A DNA stretch of 50,845 bases from Candidatus Hodarchaeota archaeon. Its GTDB lineage: Archaea > Asgardarchaeota > Heimdallarchaeia > Hodarchaeales > YT1-039. Position 1 is the stretch's first letter; every line of letters starts with the position of its first letter. Under the pieces are notes generated by a model, which searched no databases, was not told the origin of the DNA, and worked only from the letters and a program-made list of their open reading frames with translations. Location of the stretch: contig JAEOTF010000325.1 in assembly GCA_016840025.1 (NCBI GenBank), positions 1-50,845 of the forward strand. Reading direction: 5' to 3'. Position numbers and translations under genes: made by a program. This document shows, one piece after another, positions 36,396 to 45,304 of the stretch.

Positions 36396-38051
36396 ATGTT
36401 GTTGGTTCTTATGTCTCCTTGGAAAAAAAAGCCTTGGAAAACTACAAAAAGGCGGAGTTTGATCATAAATCTATTTTTCTTTGGTCTAATGAACTTTTTA
36501 TGGCTAATATTTCGAACGGGTTCAAAACCCTCAAGAATTACGTATCCTTGTCAACAAGCAGCCGCGAATAACCTTTCAATCTCACTGAATAGTCTAATTC
36601 CAGTCCCAATAACAGCAGCTTTTCTAAAAGCTAAAACTTTCGTTTCTAACAATAAGGATATGGTTTTAGCAATTCCCATAATTGTAGTGATAGGTGGTGG
36701 GGCATTAAGCGCTGGGTTCTTCTGGAATCAATCCTATAACAGTTATCAGGAAGTCCAATTATCACCTGAATCCAAGAAAGCAACCGTTTTTCCAGCTTCG
36801 GACATCTACATTGTGAATGGACAAATAGACGCGCACATCAATAAACTGCTTAAACTAATGAGTTCCCATGGTTTGTTCTTCTATAAATCAGGTGTAGTGG
36901 GAGAAAATCAGGGATCTGAAGGTTTAATTGCCTCTAATGATGTGGTCTTATTAAAAATTAATTCACAGTGGAGTGAGCGAGGGGGGACCAACACAGATGT
37001 TCTGAAAGAGCTTATCCAAACTATAGTTGACCATCCCGATGGTTTTTTAGGTGAAATAGTAGTAGCAGATAATGGTCAAGGTTTTGGAAGTTTAAACTGG
37101 GATTTAAGCAACGCAGAGAAGTCCAAACAATCGACACTTGATGTAGTTAACATGTTTAAGGCGTATAATATTTCTACCTATGATTGGCAACCAATTAGAA
37201 GCCGCCAAGTTGCCGAATATGCTGACGGGGACATGACAAGTGGTTATATCCGCTATAACACATCTGATCCTGAAACTGGGATTTATGTTACCTATCCTAA
37301 ATTTAGAACAGCATTTGGCACCTATATCAGCTTTAAACATGGGATATGGAACGGAACGGGATATGAGAAACGATTAAAAGTAATTAACATGCCCATCCTT
37401 AAATCTCACTCTGTTTATGGCGTTACAGCGTCAATAAAGAACTATATGGGTGTACAGTCAGAAGGGAGATTCACTGGTCTAGGTAATGGTCATTCGACTG
37501 TCGGAACTGGTGGAATGGGAACGTTACTGGTAGAAACAGGCTTACCGACACTAAATATTCTAGATGCCATCTGGGTAAATGCCATCCCAAAGTCAGGACC
37601 ATCAACGAGTTATACCCAAGCTACAAGAGTTGACGTGCTTATGGCAGGAGTCGATCCCATAGCTCTCGACTATTGGGCTGCAAAACATATACTAGTCCCA
37701 ACTGCACAATTAATTGGATACGAGGATACCCATACCTTGGATCCAACCAATGCCGAGAGAAGTGGTTTAGAAGAAGCATTTGGTGTTTATTTAAACCTAA
37801 CAAAAGATGAAATTGTGAGAGGGGGTTATGATGTTACAAGTAACGAAGATCGTATGAATGTATATGTTTACCAAGAGCCCACGACTCTTACTAATACCAC
37901 AAGTGTGACAACTTTTTCTAACACTACAGGTACGAGAACTTTTACTAGTACCACAAGTTCCACCTCGGGGTTTGGGGTTGTGTGTGTAGTCTTAGGATTA
38001 GTTGTTATGGTTTCTTTGATATTACGAAGGCGAAGAAAAGGGCCTACTTAA
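36396..38051 (+). CDS. DUF362-domain protein with membrane anchors
   Basis: Up to 551 residues. The better start may be the in-frame ATG at 36414 (MSPWKKKPWK), giving a positively charged N-terminus, a membrane helix, a loop and a second helix (~85-103). The bulk is a DUF362 domain: NDVVLLKINSQWSERGGTNTD, DNGQGFG and the late motif LKSHSVYGVTASIKNYMG, with Lys and His typical of the family; its function is not established (links to iron-sulfur or anaerobic metabolism exist in relatives). A Thr/Ser-rich linker and TSGFGVVCVV, a helix and RRRRK form a PGF-CTERM-like tail. The domain lies outside the cell. Confidence 0.85.
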   Translation: MLLVLMSPWKKKPWKTTKRRSLIINLFFFGLMNFLWLIFRTGSKPSRITYPCQQAAANNLSISLNSLIPVPITAAFLKAKTFVSNNKDMVLAIPIIVVIGGGALSAGFFWNQSYNSYQEVQLSPESKKATVFPASDIYIVNGQIDAHINKLLKLMSSHGLFFYKSGVVGENQGSEGLIASNDVVLLKINSQWSERGGTNTDVLKELIQTIVDHPDGFLGEIVVADNGQGFGSLNWDLSNAEKSKQSTLDVVNMFKAYNISTYDWQPIRSRQVAEYADGDMTSGYIRYNTSDPETGIYVTYPKFRTAFGTYISFKHGIWNGTGYEKRLKVINMPILKSHSVYGVTASIKNYMGVQSEGRFTGLGNGHSTVGTGGMGTLLVETGLPTLNILDAIWVNAIPKSGPSTSYTQATRVDVLMAGVDPIALDYWAAKHILVPTAQLIGYEDTHTLDPTNAERSGLEEAFGVYLNLTKDEIVRGGYDVTSNEDRMNVYVYQEPTTLTNTTSVTTFSNTTGTRTFTSTTSSTSGFGVVCVVLGLVVMVSLILRRRRKGPT

Positions 38052-38104
38052 TAATCAGATGTTAGATAGCTCACATTAAAAATCTAAAATTCAAAACAAG
38101 TCAT

Positions 38105-38728
38105 CTAGTAGAATTCTTTTAAAATAGGGCTTGAAAGCGCTCCCTTACGCAATATTTCTAGCTTTTCTCCTGTAAGATCTACTACTGTTGATGAAAGACT
38201 AGGTGGAATCCTTCCTCCATCGATGATCAAATCGAATGTATTGAGCGGAATTTGCTTCTGAATTTCACCAATTGAGTATGTGAGTGTTTTCCCCGAGATA
38301 TTAGCACTAGTAGCAGTCAATGGCACCTGCAAATATTCAATTAATGAAAGAACGGGATTAAAGGCAGGAATTCGAAAACCAATTCGTTTCGGGGAAATCT
38401 TATTGAGTTTCTGCGAAAGTCCCCCCTTTTGAAACAGTATCATAGTTAAAGGTCCAGGTAGAAACTTCTTCATCAGTTTTTTTGAGATTATTGTTTCTTC
38501 AGCATAATCCGAGAGCATATTCTTCGTTAAGGCTACTGAAATTGGTAGTTCTGAAGATCGTTGTTTGATTCTGTATACCTTTTCAACAGCTGTGTCAGAA
38601 AGAGCATTGACTCCTATTCCATAACATGTTTCAGTTGGAAAAATAATTACACCATCATTAGTAATGATTTTGGCAGTTTTTGAAAAGAATTTTGGGTCAG
38701 TAACGGAAATTATGTTATTATCAAGCAT
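38105..38728 (-). CDS. threonylcarbamoyl-AMP synthase (Sua5/YrdC/TsaC family)
   Basis: A 207-residue YrdC-domain protein with the family motifs FPTETCYGIG (30-39), KVYRIKQRSSELP (~50-62), FLPGPLTMIL, RIGFRIPAF and TATSANISGK. It makes threonylcarbamoyl-AMP from threonine, bicarbonate and ATP for the universal t6A37 tRNA modification with the KEOPS complex. Length fits the short TsaC/YrdC type without the Sua5 C-terminal domain. It sits alone between convergent or divergent neighbours. Confidence 0.93.
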   Translation of the reverse strand: MLDNNIISVTDPKFFSKTAKIITNDGVIIFPTETCYGIGVNALSDTAVEKVYRIKQRSSELPISVALTKNMLSDYAEETIISKKLMKKFLPGPLTMILFQKGGLSQKLNKISPKRIGFRIPAFNPVLSLIEYLQVPLTATSANISGKTLTYSIGEIQKQIPLNTFDLIIDGGRIPPSLSSTVVDLTGEKLEILRKGALSSPILKEFY

Positions 38729-38884
38729 TAAATCCCACCAAACCTTGGACTCTTGTCTATCTTTAACCTATTGTAGGTTTAGAAGGCTCTTTAGTTAGAA
38801 CTATCACTTTACCAATTATAAGCGTTGGTAAAAAATAAGATGATGGATATCTTCTTAGTTTCACATGAGTATGCCTTTATGAAC

Positions 38885-39214
38885 TTAGCTTCCAAAACTG
38901 CGTCCCATTGGATAGAAAAGTATGATGAACAAGGCAAAAACAATTAAAAACGCACAGGCGATAGTCCACTCAATTAAATGACTACGAATATAGCCTTCTT
39001 CGGTTGCATTACTAATTTTAAGTCTAGTTCCAAATGTTACTGCGCTCAATATAGCACAAAGAATGAGAACCGCCAAGTTTTGGACGAATTGATCCAACAC
39101 AAATAGGTATAGTACACCTGCTGCTAGTGTTAATATCGCAAGGGAGAGTGCCGTAATATCAAGCAATTGGACAGTTTTTGGAGCCAGTGACTGCGTGCTG
39201 TTGGTTCTACTCAC
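38885..39214 (-). CDS. small integral membrane protein
   Basis: A 109-residue protein with three hydrophobic helices (~16-33, 35-58, 80-103), polar ends and no recognisable domain. Reading-frame quality and an upstream gene-free stretch support it as real. It is divergent from the DUF354 gene; no function can be proposed. Confidence 0.65.
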   Translation of the reverse strand: MSRTNSTQSLAPKTVQLLDITALSLAILTLAAGVLYLFVLDQFVQNLAVLILCAILSAVTFGTRLKISNATEEGYIRSHLIEWTIACAFLIVFALFIILFYPMGRSFGS

Positions 39215-39347
39215 ATCTGTTCACCATTCTACGCATTTCAGGCTTGAAAAGGGAACGCAATAAAAGTTTTAGTGTTGTCATTCAAAGAGAAATTCCTCCT
39301 CAATTGTTCTTTAATTCCTGATAAATCTGATGAAGGGCTAAATTCTA

Positions 39348-40406
39348 ATGAAAGTATGGATAGATATCCTCACTCCGAAACAAGCTTGGCTTCTCGGGAC
39401 ACTTGCACAATATTTAATGAAAGAAGATATTCCTATTATGATCACCGCCCGTGATTATGCAGAAACATGCGAGATCTTGAGAATTTTAGGACTTGAATTT
39501 TCAGTGATGGGAAAACATGGTGGTGGGTCGCTAGAAGGTAAATTAAAGGCTTCCACTCAACGAATTCTCGAATTAACAGACTTTATTACCGAACAAGAAA
39601 CATATCCTTCGTGTTTAGTTAGCCATTCTTCGCCATCTGGGGTAAGAACAGCTTTTGGCCTTGGTATCCCTGCTATCTCCTCTTTAGATGCCCCACATGC
39701 CACAGCAGTATCCCGTCTCACACTTCCGTTGTCAAGTTGGGTGGTAACACCACAGTGTTTTGACCCAGAACGCTTTATCGCGGTTGGGGCACAGTCATAC
39801 ACAATTGTTCAATATGATGGAATTGATGAAGTTGCATGGATTTCTCAATTAAAACCTAATCCAGCGGTATTAAAAGAGCTAAACCTTTCGGAAGATGATA
39901 TAATAGTGCTTTTCAGACCCGCAGAGACACAAGCCGCATATTTGAGAGAAATTACCATTCAACCTGTCCAGGAACTATCGGTCATCCAAGCAATACACAA
40001 AAAGTTCCCCGAAGCAAAAATAATTGCCTTTCCTCGCTACTTGGAACAAAGGAAAATCTTGGAGAAGAGTGCTGGAGTAATTCTTCCTGAAAAACCCATT
40101 GATGCTCCGAGCTTGATGATAAAAGCTAGTTTGGTGATTAGTGGAGGTGGAACAATGATTCGGGAAAGTTCGTTATTGGGTACTCCTTCTATTTCAATGT
40201 TTCCGGGTTATTTAATAGAGATTGAACGATTTCTGATCTCTAAAGGGCTTCCTCTCTGGTACCTACCTAACAATAATGAAGCTATCCAGAAATCTCTAGA
40301 AATACTAGAAAACCCGATCAAATTCAAGATTAATTCCAAAGAAGCTCTCAGTGCCATGGTAAATCCCGCACAAGTGTTGACAAGACTTGTCAAGGGATTT
40401 TGTTAA
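39348..40406 (+). CDS. DUF354 (UDP-GlcNAc 2-epimerase-like / glycosyltransferase-fold) protein
   Basis: A 352-residue protein of the DUF354 family, which has a GT-B-like fold. The N-terminus MKVWIDILTPKQAWLLGTLA, the loop GKHGGGSLEGKL (~55-66), ARDYAETCEIL and the late GGGTMIRESSLLGTPSISM (the GxG-glycosyltransferase-like nucleotide-sugar site) are all typical of the archaeal members. They are thought to act in surface polysaccharide or lipid-glycan work, but no activity is proven. No membrane helix. Confidence 0.88.
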   Translation: MKVWIDILTPKQAWLLGTLAQYLMKEDIPIMITARDYAETCEILRILGLEFSVMGKHGGGSLEGKLKASTQRILELTDFITEQETYPSCLVSHSSPSGVRTAFGLGIPAISSLDAPHATAVSRLTLPLSSWVVTPQCFDPERFIAVGAQSYTIVQYDGIDEVAWISQLKPNPAVLKELNLSEDDIIVLFRPAETQAAYLREITIQPVQELSVIQAIHKKFPEAKIIAFPRYLEQRKILEKSAGVILPEKPIDAPSLMIKASLVISGGGTMIRESSLLGTPSISMFPGYLIEIERFLISKGLPLWYLPNNNEAIQKSLEILENPIKFKINSKEALSAMVNPAQVLTRLVKGFC

Positions 40407-40440
40407 GAACATCCCCCTATGATTCGCAGGATTTCTCGAA

Positions 40441-41106
40441 TTAAACAGATTTTTTATGCGTGTTAATGAATTCTGTAACTTTTTTGAACTCTAATTCGGT
40501 TTTTAGATTAGGAGTATCAATTAAAACTCCTTGTTCTTTTAAATTATTTAAGAATGTCTTTGCAGCTTCATCTAGTGGGTTATTTCGAACCCATAATCGT
40601 TCTAATTTTGATAAATTAGAAAAGGATGTAGGAAGTGTCTTCAATTGGTTATTTCTTAGATTTAATCTTTGGAGTGATTTAAGAGAGCCGAATAATTCTG
40701 GGAGAGTGGTTAGCCGATTTTGATTAAGGTATAAAATCTGAAGTGACTCCAACCGAATTAATGAATCCGGTAAAGTTATTACCTCATTTTTTACTAAATT
40801 TAGAAACTTAAGTGATTTCAAATCACCAAAGGAATCGGGCAGAGTCTTTAACTGATTATGAAACAATCTAATATCTTGTAGTGAGGAGAGATTTCCGATA
40901 GAGCTTGGTAGGTCGGTCAGACCCTTCCTAGAAAGCCCTAAACTCACTACCGTTTCATTCTTCGTTCTAAAGCCAAAACTAAAGGTATTTATAAATTCGA
41001 TTGCTGGAATGGGTTCTCCTATTAACCTTTCTAACTCAATAAGCACCTCTTTTTCTTCAAAAGTTATTATTTGACCATGATAATTCGCTCTTGTTTGCTT
41101 CATCAT
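40441..41106 (-). CDS. leucine-rich repeat protein
   Basis: A 221-residue protein with about six 23-residue leucine-rich repeats from ~55 to 190 of the form LxxLPxxFGxLxSLxxLxLxxNxLxT (for example LKTLPDSFGDLKSLKFLNL), of the bacterial/plant-like type. A short N-terminal region (~1-50) and a helical C-terminus flank them. No signal peptide or membrane segment is visible, so it acts inside the cell, most likely binding a protein. It stands alone. Confidence 0.9.
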   Translation of the reverse strand: MMKQTRANYHGQIITFEEKEVLIELERLIGEPIPAIEFINTFSFGFRTKNETVVSLGLSRKGLTDLPSSIGNLSSLQDIRLFHNQLKTLPDSFGDLKSLKFLNLVKNEVITLPDSLIRLESLQILYLNQNRLTTLPELFGSLKSLQRLNLRNNQLKTLPTSFSNLSKLERLWVRNNPLDEAAKTFLNNLKEQGVLIDTPNLKTELEFKKVTEFINTHKKSV

Positions 41107-41286
41107 TCGACCCTTTTCATCCCTAATAATAACTCAATAGCAAATCATTGGCAGTTCTCTGTTCTCCTCTCTTTTTTCCCTTCTTCCTAAATACTGGGAT
41201 TGAAATTAATCAAATGACTGTTATTTTTAGAAATTAAGTCTAAAAAAGGGAAAATGGAAAGAAACTTGTAAAAGAGCCCAATCAAC

Positions 41287-42375
41287 CTATTTATCTCGTT
41301 TTCCAGCTATATAGTCTTCCACCCATTGTTTAGCTTGATAATCAGGAACTTGGATGGGTGGGTGCTTGAATGCATAGGAAGACATGGATGTTAAAACACC
41401 ACCAATACCACGGTCTAATCCTAGTTTGAGAGCCCGAATTACATCAATCATGACACCTGCAGAGTTGGGTGAGTCAACAACCGTTAATTTAGCCTCAACA
41501 GTAACTGGTTGATCCCCGAATTTCTTTCCACGGGCCCAAAGATAACATATCTTCGTATCATCCAAGAATGGGACATAATCTGAGGGGCCTATTCGAGTAG
41601 GGACATCATAAGGAACTAGAGATGTGACAGCTTCTGTTTTACTGATCCGTTTTGTTTTTAGACGTTCTTCATAGCGCATGTTCTCAAAATCGGTATTTCC
41701 GCCAATATTCAGCTGGTAGGTCTCCTCTAATACAACCCCCCGATCTAATGCCAGTTGAGCGATCAACCGATGCAAGATGGTCGCGCCCAGTTGCGACTTG
41801 ATATCGTCTCCTGCCATTGGAAGCCCTTTGTCCTCAAATTTTTTGGGCCACTCTTCTTTCGGTCCGCTGGCCAGAAATGCTGGGATTCCGTTTGCAAATG
41901 CGACCCCTGCATCAAGGGCTGCTTGGGCATAGATTCTGCTACTTTCTTCTGAACCTACTGGCAAGAAATTGACGAGGACTTCTGCTTTCGTCTCACGAAG
42001 GACTTCCGCAACATCGACGGCTTCTATCTCCTTTTCATCATAACAGTAAAAAGGCTCCTTCATATGCGGCGCCACTCCATCGGAGATGGGTCCGGGATAT
42101 ACCCTTGCATTGAGATTTGGCACATCTGCAAACTGCGGAGTGCAATTTGAAGGTTCAAGGATGGCTTTCGAGATATCTTTGCCAATTTTTCGGGTATTCA
42201 CCTCAAACGCGGCGACAAATTCGAGATCTCTCACATGATAATCGCCAAACACGACGTGCATAAGTCCGGGGACTGTTTCTTCTGGTTTAGCATTCATGTA
42301 ATACTGTACGCCCTGAACTAATGCGGAAGCGCAGTTTCCAAGCCCTGCGATAGCTACACGGATCTTACCCATCAT
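41287..42375 (-). CDS. ino1: inositol-1-phosphate (myo-inositol-3-phosphate) synthase
   Basis: A ~362-residue protein from the ATG at 42375, placed by a Shine-Dalgarno (AAAGGAG) ~6 nt upstream; the frame opens earlier, at 42408. It has the NAD-binding motif VAIAGLGNCASAL, then FGDYHVRDLEFVAAFEV, LPVGSEE, ANGIPAF, DIKSQLGATILHR and the NIGGNTDFENM motif of prokaryotic Ino1 proteins. It converts glucose-6-phosphate to inositol-3-phosphate for archaeal inositol phospholipids or compatible solutes. It is divergent from the L21e cluster. Confidence 0.95.
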   Translation of the reverse strand: MMGKIRVAIAGLGNCASALVQGVQYYMNAKPEETVPGLMHVVFGDYHVRDLEFVAAFEVNTRKIGKDISKAILEPSNCTPQFADVPNLNARVYPGPISDGVAPHMKEPFYCYDEKEIEAVDVAEVLRETKAEVLVNFLPVGSEESSRIYAQAALDAGVAFANGIPAFLASGPKEEWPKKFEDKGLPMAGDDIKSQLGATILHRLIAQLALDRGVVLEETYQLNIGGNTDFENMRYEERLKTKRISKTEAVTSLVPYDVPTRIGPSDYVPFLDDTKICYLWARGKKFGDQPVTVEAKLTVVDSPNSAGVMIDVIRALKLGLDRGIGGVLTSMSSYAFKHPPIQVPDYQAKQWVEDYIAGKRDK

Positions 42376-42408
42376 CACAACTCCTTTAGAGGAAGGATAA
42401 TCTTTCAA

Positions 42409-42792
42409 GAAGAAAGGTTCTTATCAATTTTTCCAGTAAAAGTTATTGGTAAATTATTCCAAAAAGGCTATGAATACCTTACTTGTTTTAGCATCTAGGA
42501 TTTACACGTGAGTTAAGTCTTTTAAGAAAAGTAATGGAAGTATTAAAGTTAATAATAACAGGTATACTAAATCGTTGGCTTATAATAAGTAAATGAGTTA
42601 AATATATAAGACTAGAGTTAAATGTAGGAAGATATTGTATGTACCTGGTTAGTGGACTCTTCTGAGCCCCCAATCCTCTAAGACAGGCTGTTCACTATAT
42701 ATAAAAGATCTCAGAAAATTTTGGACGTGCGTGTCGAAGAGCGTAGATTAGTGACATTCAAAGCGGTACAAAGATGAAGAAGAATACAAGGT
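42409..42792. other. divergent intergenic region, ino1 / L21e cluster
   Basis: About 380 bases holding the promoters of ino1 (minus) and the L21e cluster (plus). The strong TATA element at 42696 belongs to the latter. A 61-codon minus-strand frame here looks random and is not called. Confidence 0.45.
42696..42707 (+). promoter_or_regulatory. TATA box of the L21e-rpoF-DUF655-ksgA cluster
   Basis: TATATATAAAAG lies ~86-97 nt before the GTG start of the L21e gene. Archaeal transcription would start near 42725-42730, giving a leader of about 65 nt. It is the clearest TATA box in the window. Confidence 0.6.
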
Positions 42793-43104
42793 GTGTCTAA
42801 ATTGGTTCGTACATCCAAAGGTACAATGTTTCGCAGCCGGAAGATTACAAGGAAATCGCCCCGTAAGAAGGGCTTACCACCACCTTCCGTCATACTAAAA
42901 GAGTATAATGTTGGAGATAAAGTCGATATTTTAATTGAATCTTCTATACAGAAGGGCCAACCTCATCGTCGTTTTCACGGGCGAACAGCAACCGTTGTAG
43001 AAATACGCGGTAAAGCTGTTGTCTTAGAAGTACGTGATGGAAATGCGATGAAGAAAATAATCGCTCGTTGTGAGCATGTTCGCCCCCATAAACATCCTAA
43101 ATAG
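42793..43104 (+). CDS. rpl21e: 50S ribosomal protein L21e
   Basis: A 103-residue basic protein starting at GTG 42793. The sequence has TSKGTMFRSRKITRKSPRKKG, EYNVGDKVDILIESSIQKG, PHRRFHGRTATVVEIRGKAV and a C-terminal HVRPHK, matching L21e, found only in archaea and eukaryotes. It is the first gene of the conserved archaeal order L21e, RpoF, DUF655, KsgA, which continues here. Confidence 0.97.
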   Translation: MSKLVRTSKGTMFRSRKITRKSPRKKGLPPPSVILKEYNVGDKVDILIESSIQKGQPHRRFHGRTATVVEIRGKAVVLEVRDGNAMKKIIARCEHVRPHKHPK

Positions 43105-43107
43105 TCC

Positions 43108-43113
43108 GGGAGG
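43108..43113 (+). promoter_or_regulatory. Shine-Dalgarno site marking the rpoF start
   Basis: GGGAGG just after the L21e stop. Five nt later the rpoF frame reads AAG (43119-43121), where an ATG would be expected, so the site fixes where the gene starts although no standard start codon is present. Confidence 0.6.
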
Positions 43114-43118
43114 CTAAA

Positions 43119-43466
43119 AAGTCGCCACGTCGTATTATAGAAGAAAAATCGGTTCCTTTATCAAAGGTTAAAGACATCTTATATGACAAAGATAAGATAG
43201 AACCCCTTAACTACATTCAACGAGTTACATTAGATCATGCGAAGCGTTATTCGGGTAAACTTCCCGATGAAAATACCGAAGCACTCATTTCCTTCCTTCA
43301 GGATACCTATGGGCTTTCAAGAATAGTAACTATTCAGTTAATAAATATCTGGCCTAAGGATGAAGTGGATGTAAGAGTAGTTCTAGGCGATAAGCTAACA
43401 CAGGATGAAATAGAAGCTATTTTGGCGCGCATAAGTGAGGAAAAATTTGAAGAAGAGGAAGAGTAG
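43119..43466 (+). CDS. rpoF: DNA-directed RNA polymerase subunit F (Rpb4), without a standard start codon
   Basis: About 115 residues: SPRRIIEEKSVPLSKVKDIL, LNYIQRVTLDHAKRYSGKLP, AEALISFLQDTYGLSR-like and a C-terminal acidic end, matching archaeal RpoF/Rpb4, which with RpoE forms the polymerase stalk. Its place between L21e and DUF655 is the conserved archaeal order. No ATG, GTG or TTG occurs in this frame before the first ~90 codons. The Shine-Dalgarno at 43108-43113 sits 5 nt before an AAG codon, one base change from ATG. Either a rare start or a sequence error. Confidence 0.85.
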   Translation, partial: KSPRRIIEEKSVPLSKVKDILYDKDKIEPLNYIQRVTLDHAKRYSGKLPDENTEALISFLQDTYGLSRIVTIQLINIWPKDEVDVRVVLGDKLTQDEIEAILARISEEKFEEEEE

Positions 43467-43553
43467 TGATTCTTTCAAGTCTTAAAGTAAACATCTGAGG
43501 TCATAGTCCCTTCTCAAAAAAGAAAAAAAAGTCTCTTAGAGGGGAAAGGCAAA

Positions 43554-44384
43554 ATGAGTCGTGATAAATCTAATAAAGAGAACCGCCAAGTTTCAAGAGG
43601 TGACTCTAGAGATTCATATAGGCCACGAAAAGCCTCTAAGAAACCACCCTATCCCCGATCTCAATCTTCTAACCATCAAGAGAGAAAGGATGGTCGTAGA
43701 CCTCCCCCTCGAAGAGACACTCGAAGAGACACTCGAAGAGACACTCGAAGAGACACTCGAAGAGACACTCGAAGAGATACTCATGAATCACGCGGGTCCC
43801 GTCGTGAGACTAGGCCTGATCATAAATCGCGGGAAAAGAATGCTATTATTCTTGACTATCTAAGTCAGGGTCGTCCTGACGACAGACGACCACCTTACCA
43901 GCGCGATCCAATTGCATTTGCAGTCGGCACCACCTATTTTTCATTGTTTGAAATAACCCTACGCCGAGGTGTGGTTACCCGTGTTCAGACAGAATTAAAA
44001 ATGAATAATCGGGAACTAATACGAAACCTCAAACGAATCCGGTTTCAGGATCTTACATCTCACGCTCAAAGCGAATTAAACTATGCCATTGAAAATCTCA
44101 TTAACGCAAATGAGAAAAAAATCGTAGAATTCTTTAATAACGCCCGTCCTATAACAACCAGAATGCATCAACTCCGCTTACTTCCTGGTATTGGAAAAAC
44201 ACGTATGTGGAAGGTGCTGGATGCACGAAAAGCCCAGAAATTCGACTCATTTGAGGATTTTACAGAACGAACAGGGATCAGTGAACCACAAAAAATTATT
44301 TTCAGGCGTATCCTAACAGAACTCTCAGAAAATGAACGTTACACTATTTTCACAAAACCATTCCCTCGTGATTCGAATGAATGA
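43554..44384 (+). CDS. DUF655 protein with Arg/Asp repeat extension
   Basis: A 276-residue protein. Residues ~95-276 are DUF655: the OB-like part (AIAFAVGTTYFSLFEITLRRGV), NAIENLI and a C-terminal helix-hairpin-helix (LPGIGKTRMWKVLDAR) with QKIIFRRILTEL. It is nearly always encoded between rpoF and ksgA in archaea and is thought to bind RNA or help ribosome assembly. The first ~95 residues are a disordered, Arg-rich extension including RRDT six times in a row, encoded by a 12-base tandem repeat. Such a tail could bind RNA. The stop overlaps ksgA by 8 nt. Confidence 0.9.
   Translation: MSRDKSNKENRQVSRGDSRDSYRPRKASKKPPYPRSQSSNHQERKDGRRPPPRRDTRRDTRRDTRRDTRRDTRRDTHESRGSRRETRPDHKSREKNAIILDYLSQGRPDDRRPPYQRDPIAFAVGTTYFSLFEITLRRGVVTRVQTELKMNNRELIRNLKRIRFQDLTSHAQSELNYAIENLINANEKKIVEFFNNARPITTRMHQLRLLPGIGKTRMWKVLDARKAQKFDSFEDFTERTGISEPQKIIFRRILTELSENERYTIFTKPFPRDSNE
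43710..43781 (+). repeat. six-copy 12-base tandem repeat within the DUF655 gene
   Basis: CGAAGAGACACT repeats five times and once as CGAAGAGATACT, in frame, giving RRDT six times. Near-identical units suggest recent expansion by slippage, so copy number may vary between strains. Confidence 0.95.
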
Positions 44385-45231
44385 TCTCGAGAGTTTGACA
44401 AAAGGGGATTTGTATCGCCAAACAATAGAACTCATTCGGAGCTATGCGATAGATCCACAAAAGAAACTTGGACAACATTTTGTGCTCGACCCCCTTCTCA
44501 TTAAAACGCTTCTCGAAACAGCCCATCTCTCCAAAGAAGATTCTGTCCTCGAAATAGGTGGAGGATTGGGTTCTTTATCCCGTTTTATCGCCCCTCATGT
44601 TAAAGATCTGACAATTATTGAAGTTGACCCTCTTCTGACTCTTATTCTTAACAGAGAAATTGCCTCTCAGTTCAAAAATGTAAAAATAGTGCATGGCGAT
44701 GCTGTTACATGTGATTTACCGCAATTCAATGTAGTTATTGGCAACTTACCTTACCAAATCTCTACTCCTCTCTCTCTTCGACTTGGTCGCCTCCAAAACC
44801 CCGATTTTAGGGTTCTAATAGCAACATACCAAGCAGAATATGCCTCACGAATTGCTGCGCAGCCTAAAACGCAAAATTATGGTCGAATAACAGCCGCGCT
44901 TTCCTATTTTTTTGACTTTGATATCATAAAAACCTATCCTCCTAGAACATTCTATCCTAGCCCCAAGGTAGCTGCTTCAGTAGTCCATGGGATTCCGTTA
45001 GAGGCGCCACCAGAAACTTTGCTCCCTGAATTTGAAACTTTCTTAAATATTCTATTTAATCGAAAAAACCGTCTCGTACGCAAAGTATTGCGTTTAGCTG
45101 TAAAAAAGGGCGCTCCAATTGGCCAATCTGAATTAAAGAAATTAGATGAACATGATCTTAGTTGTGAGAGAGTAGTTAATCTCACAAAAGATCAACTCCT
45201 GGAACTCTTTCGGTTATTATTCCAAACTTAG
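44377..45231 (+). CDS. ksgA: 16S rRNA dimethyladenosine transferase KsgA/Dim1
   Basis: A 284-residue protein from ATG 44377; the open frame continues to 44332 but that part overlaps DUF655. It shows LGQHFVLDPLLI, SAM motif I LEIGGGLGSL (59-67), IEVDPLL, GDAVTCDLP and NLPYQIS (123-129), and the C-terminal helical domain. It dimethylates two adjacent adenines at the end of the small-subunit rRNA. It closes the L21e-rpoF-DUF655-ksgA cluster. The last ~223 bases recur as a decayed copy at 45878-46097. Confidence 0.95.
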   Translation: MNDLESLTKGDLYRQTIELIRSYAIDPQKKLGQHFVLDPLLIKTLLETAHLSKEDSVLEIGGGLGSLSRFIAPHVKDLTIIEVDPLLTLILNREIASQFKNVKIVHGDAVTCDLPQFNVVIGNLPYQISTPLSLRLGRLQNPDFRVLIATYQAEYASRIAAQPKTQNYGRITAALSYFFDFDIIKTYPPRTFYPSPKVAASVVHGIPLEAPPETLLPEFETFLNILFNRKNRLVRKVLRLAVKKGAPIGQSELKKLDEHDLSCERVVNLTKDQLLELFRLLFQT

Positions 45232-45304
45232 AAAGGAGCAGAGGTGCTTCCTTGCAGTCTTCTGACCTTTACTGGCCGATAAGCACAAAATTTTTTTAAA
45301 AAAG

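Noticed and set aside
42488..42673. 61-codon minus-strand frame between ino1 and L21e
   Set aside because: No domain, low complexity and no ribosome site; it lies in a promoter region.
43710..43781. CRISPR-like array
   Set aside because: The repeats are 12 bases, contiguous and in a reading frame, with no spacers.
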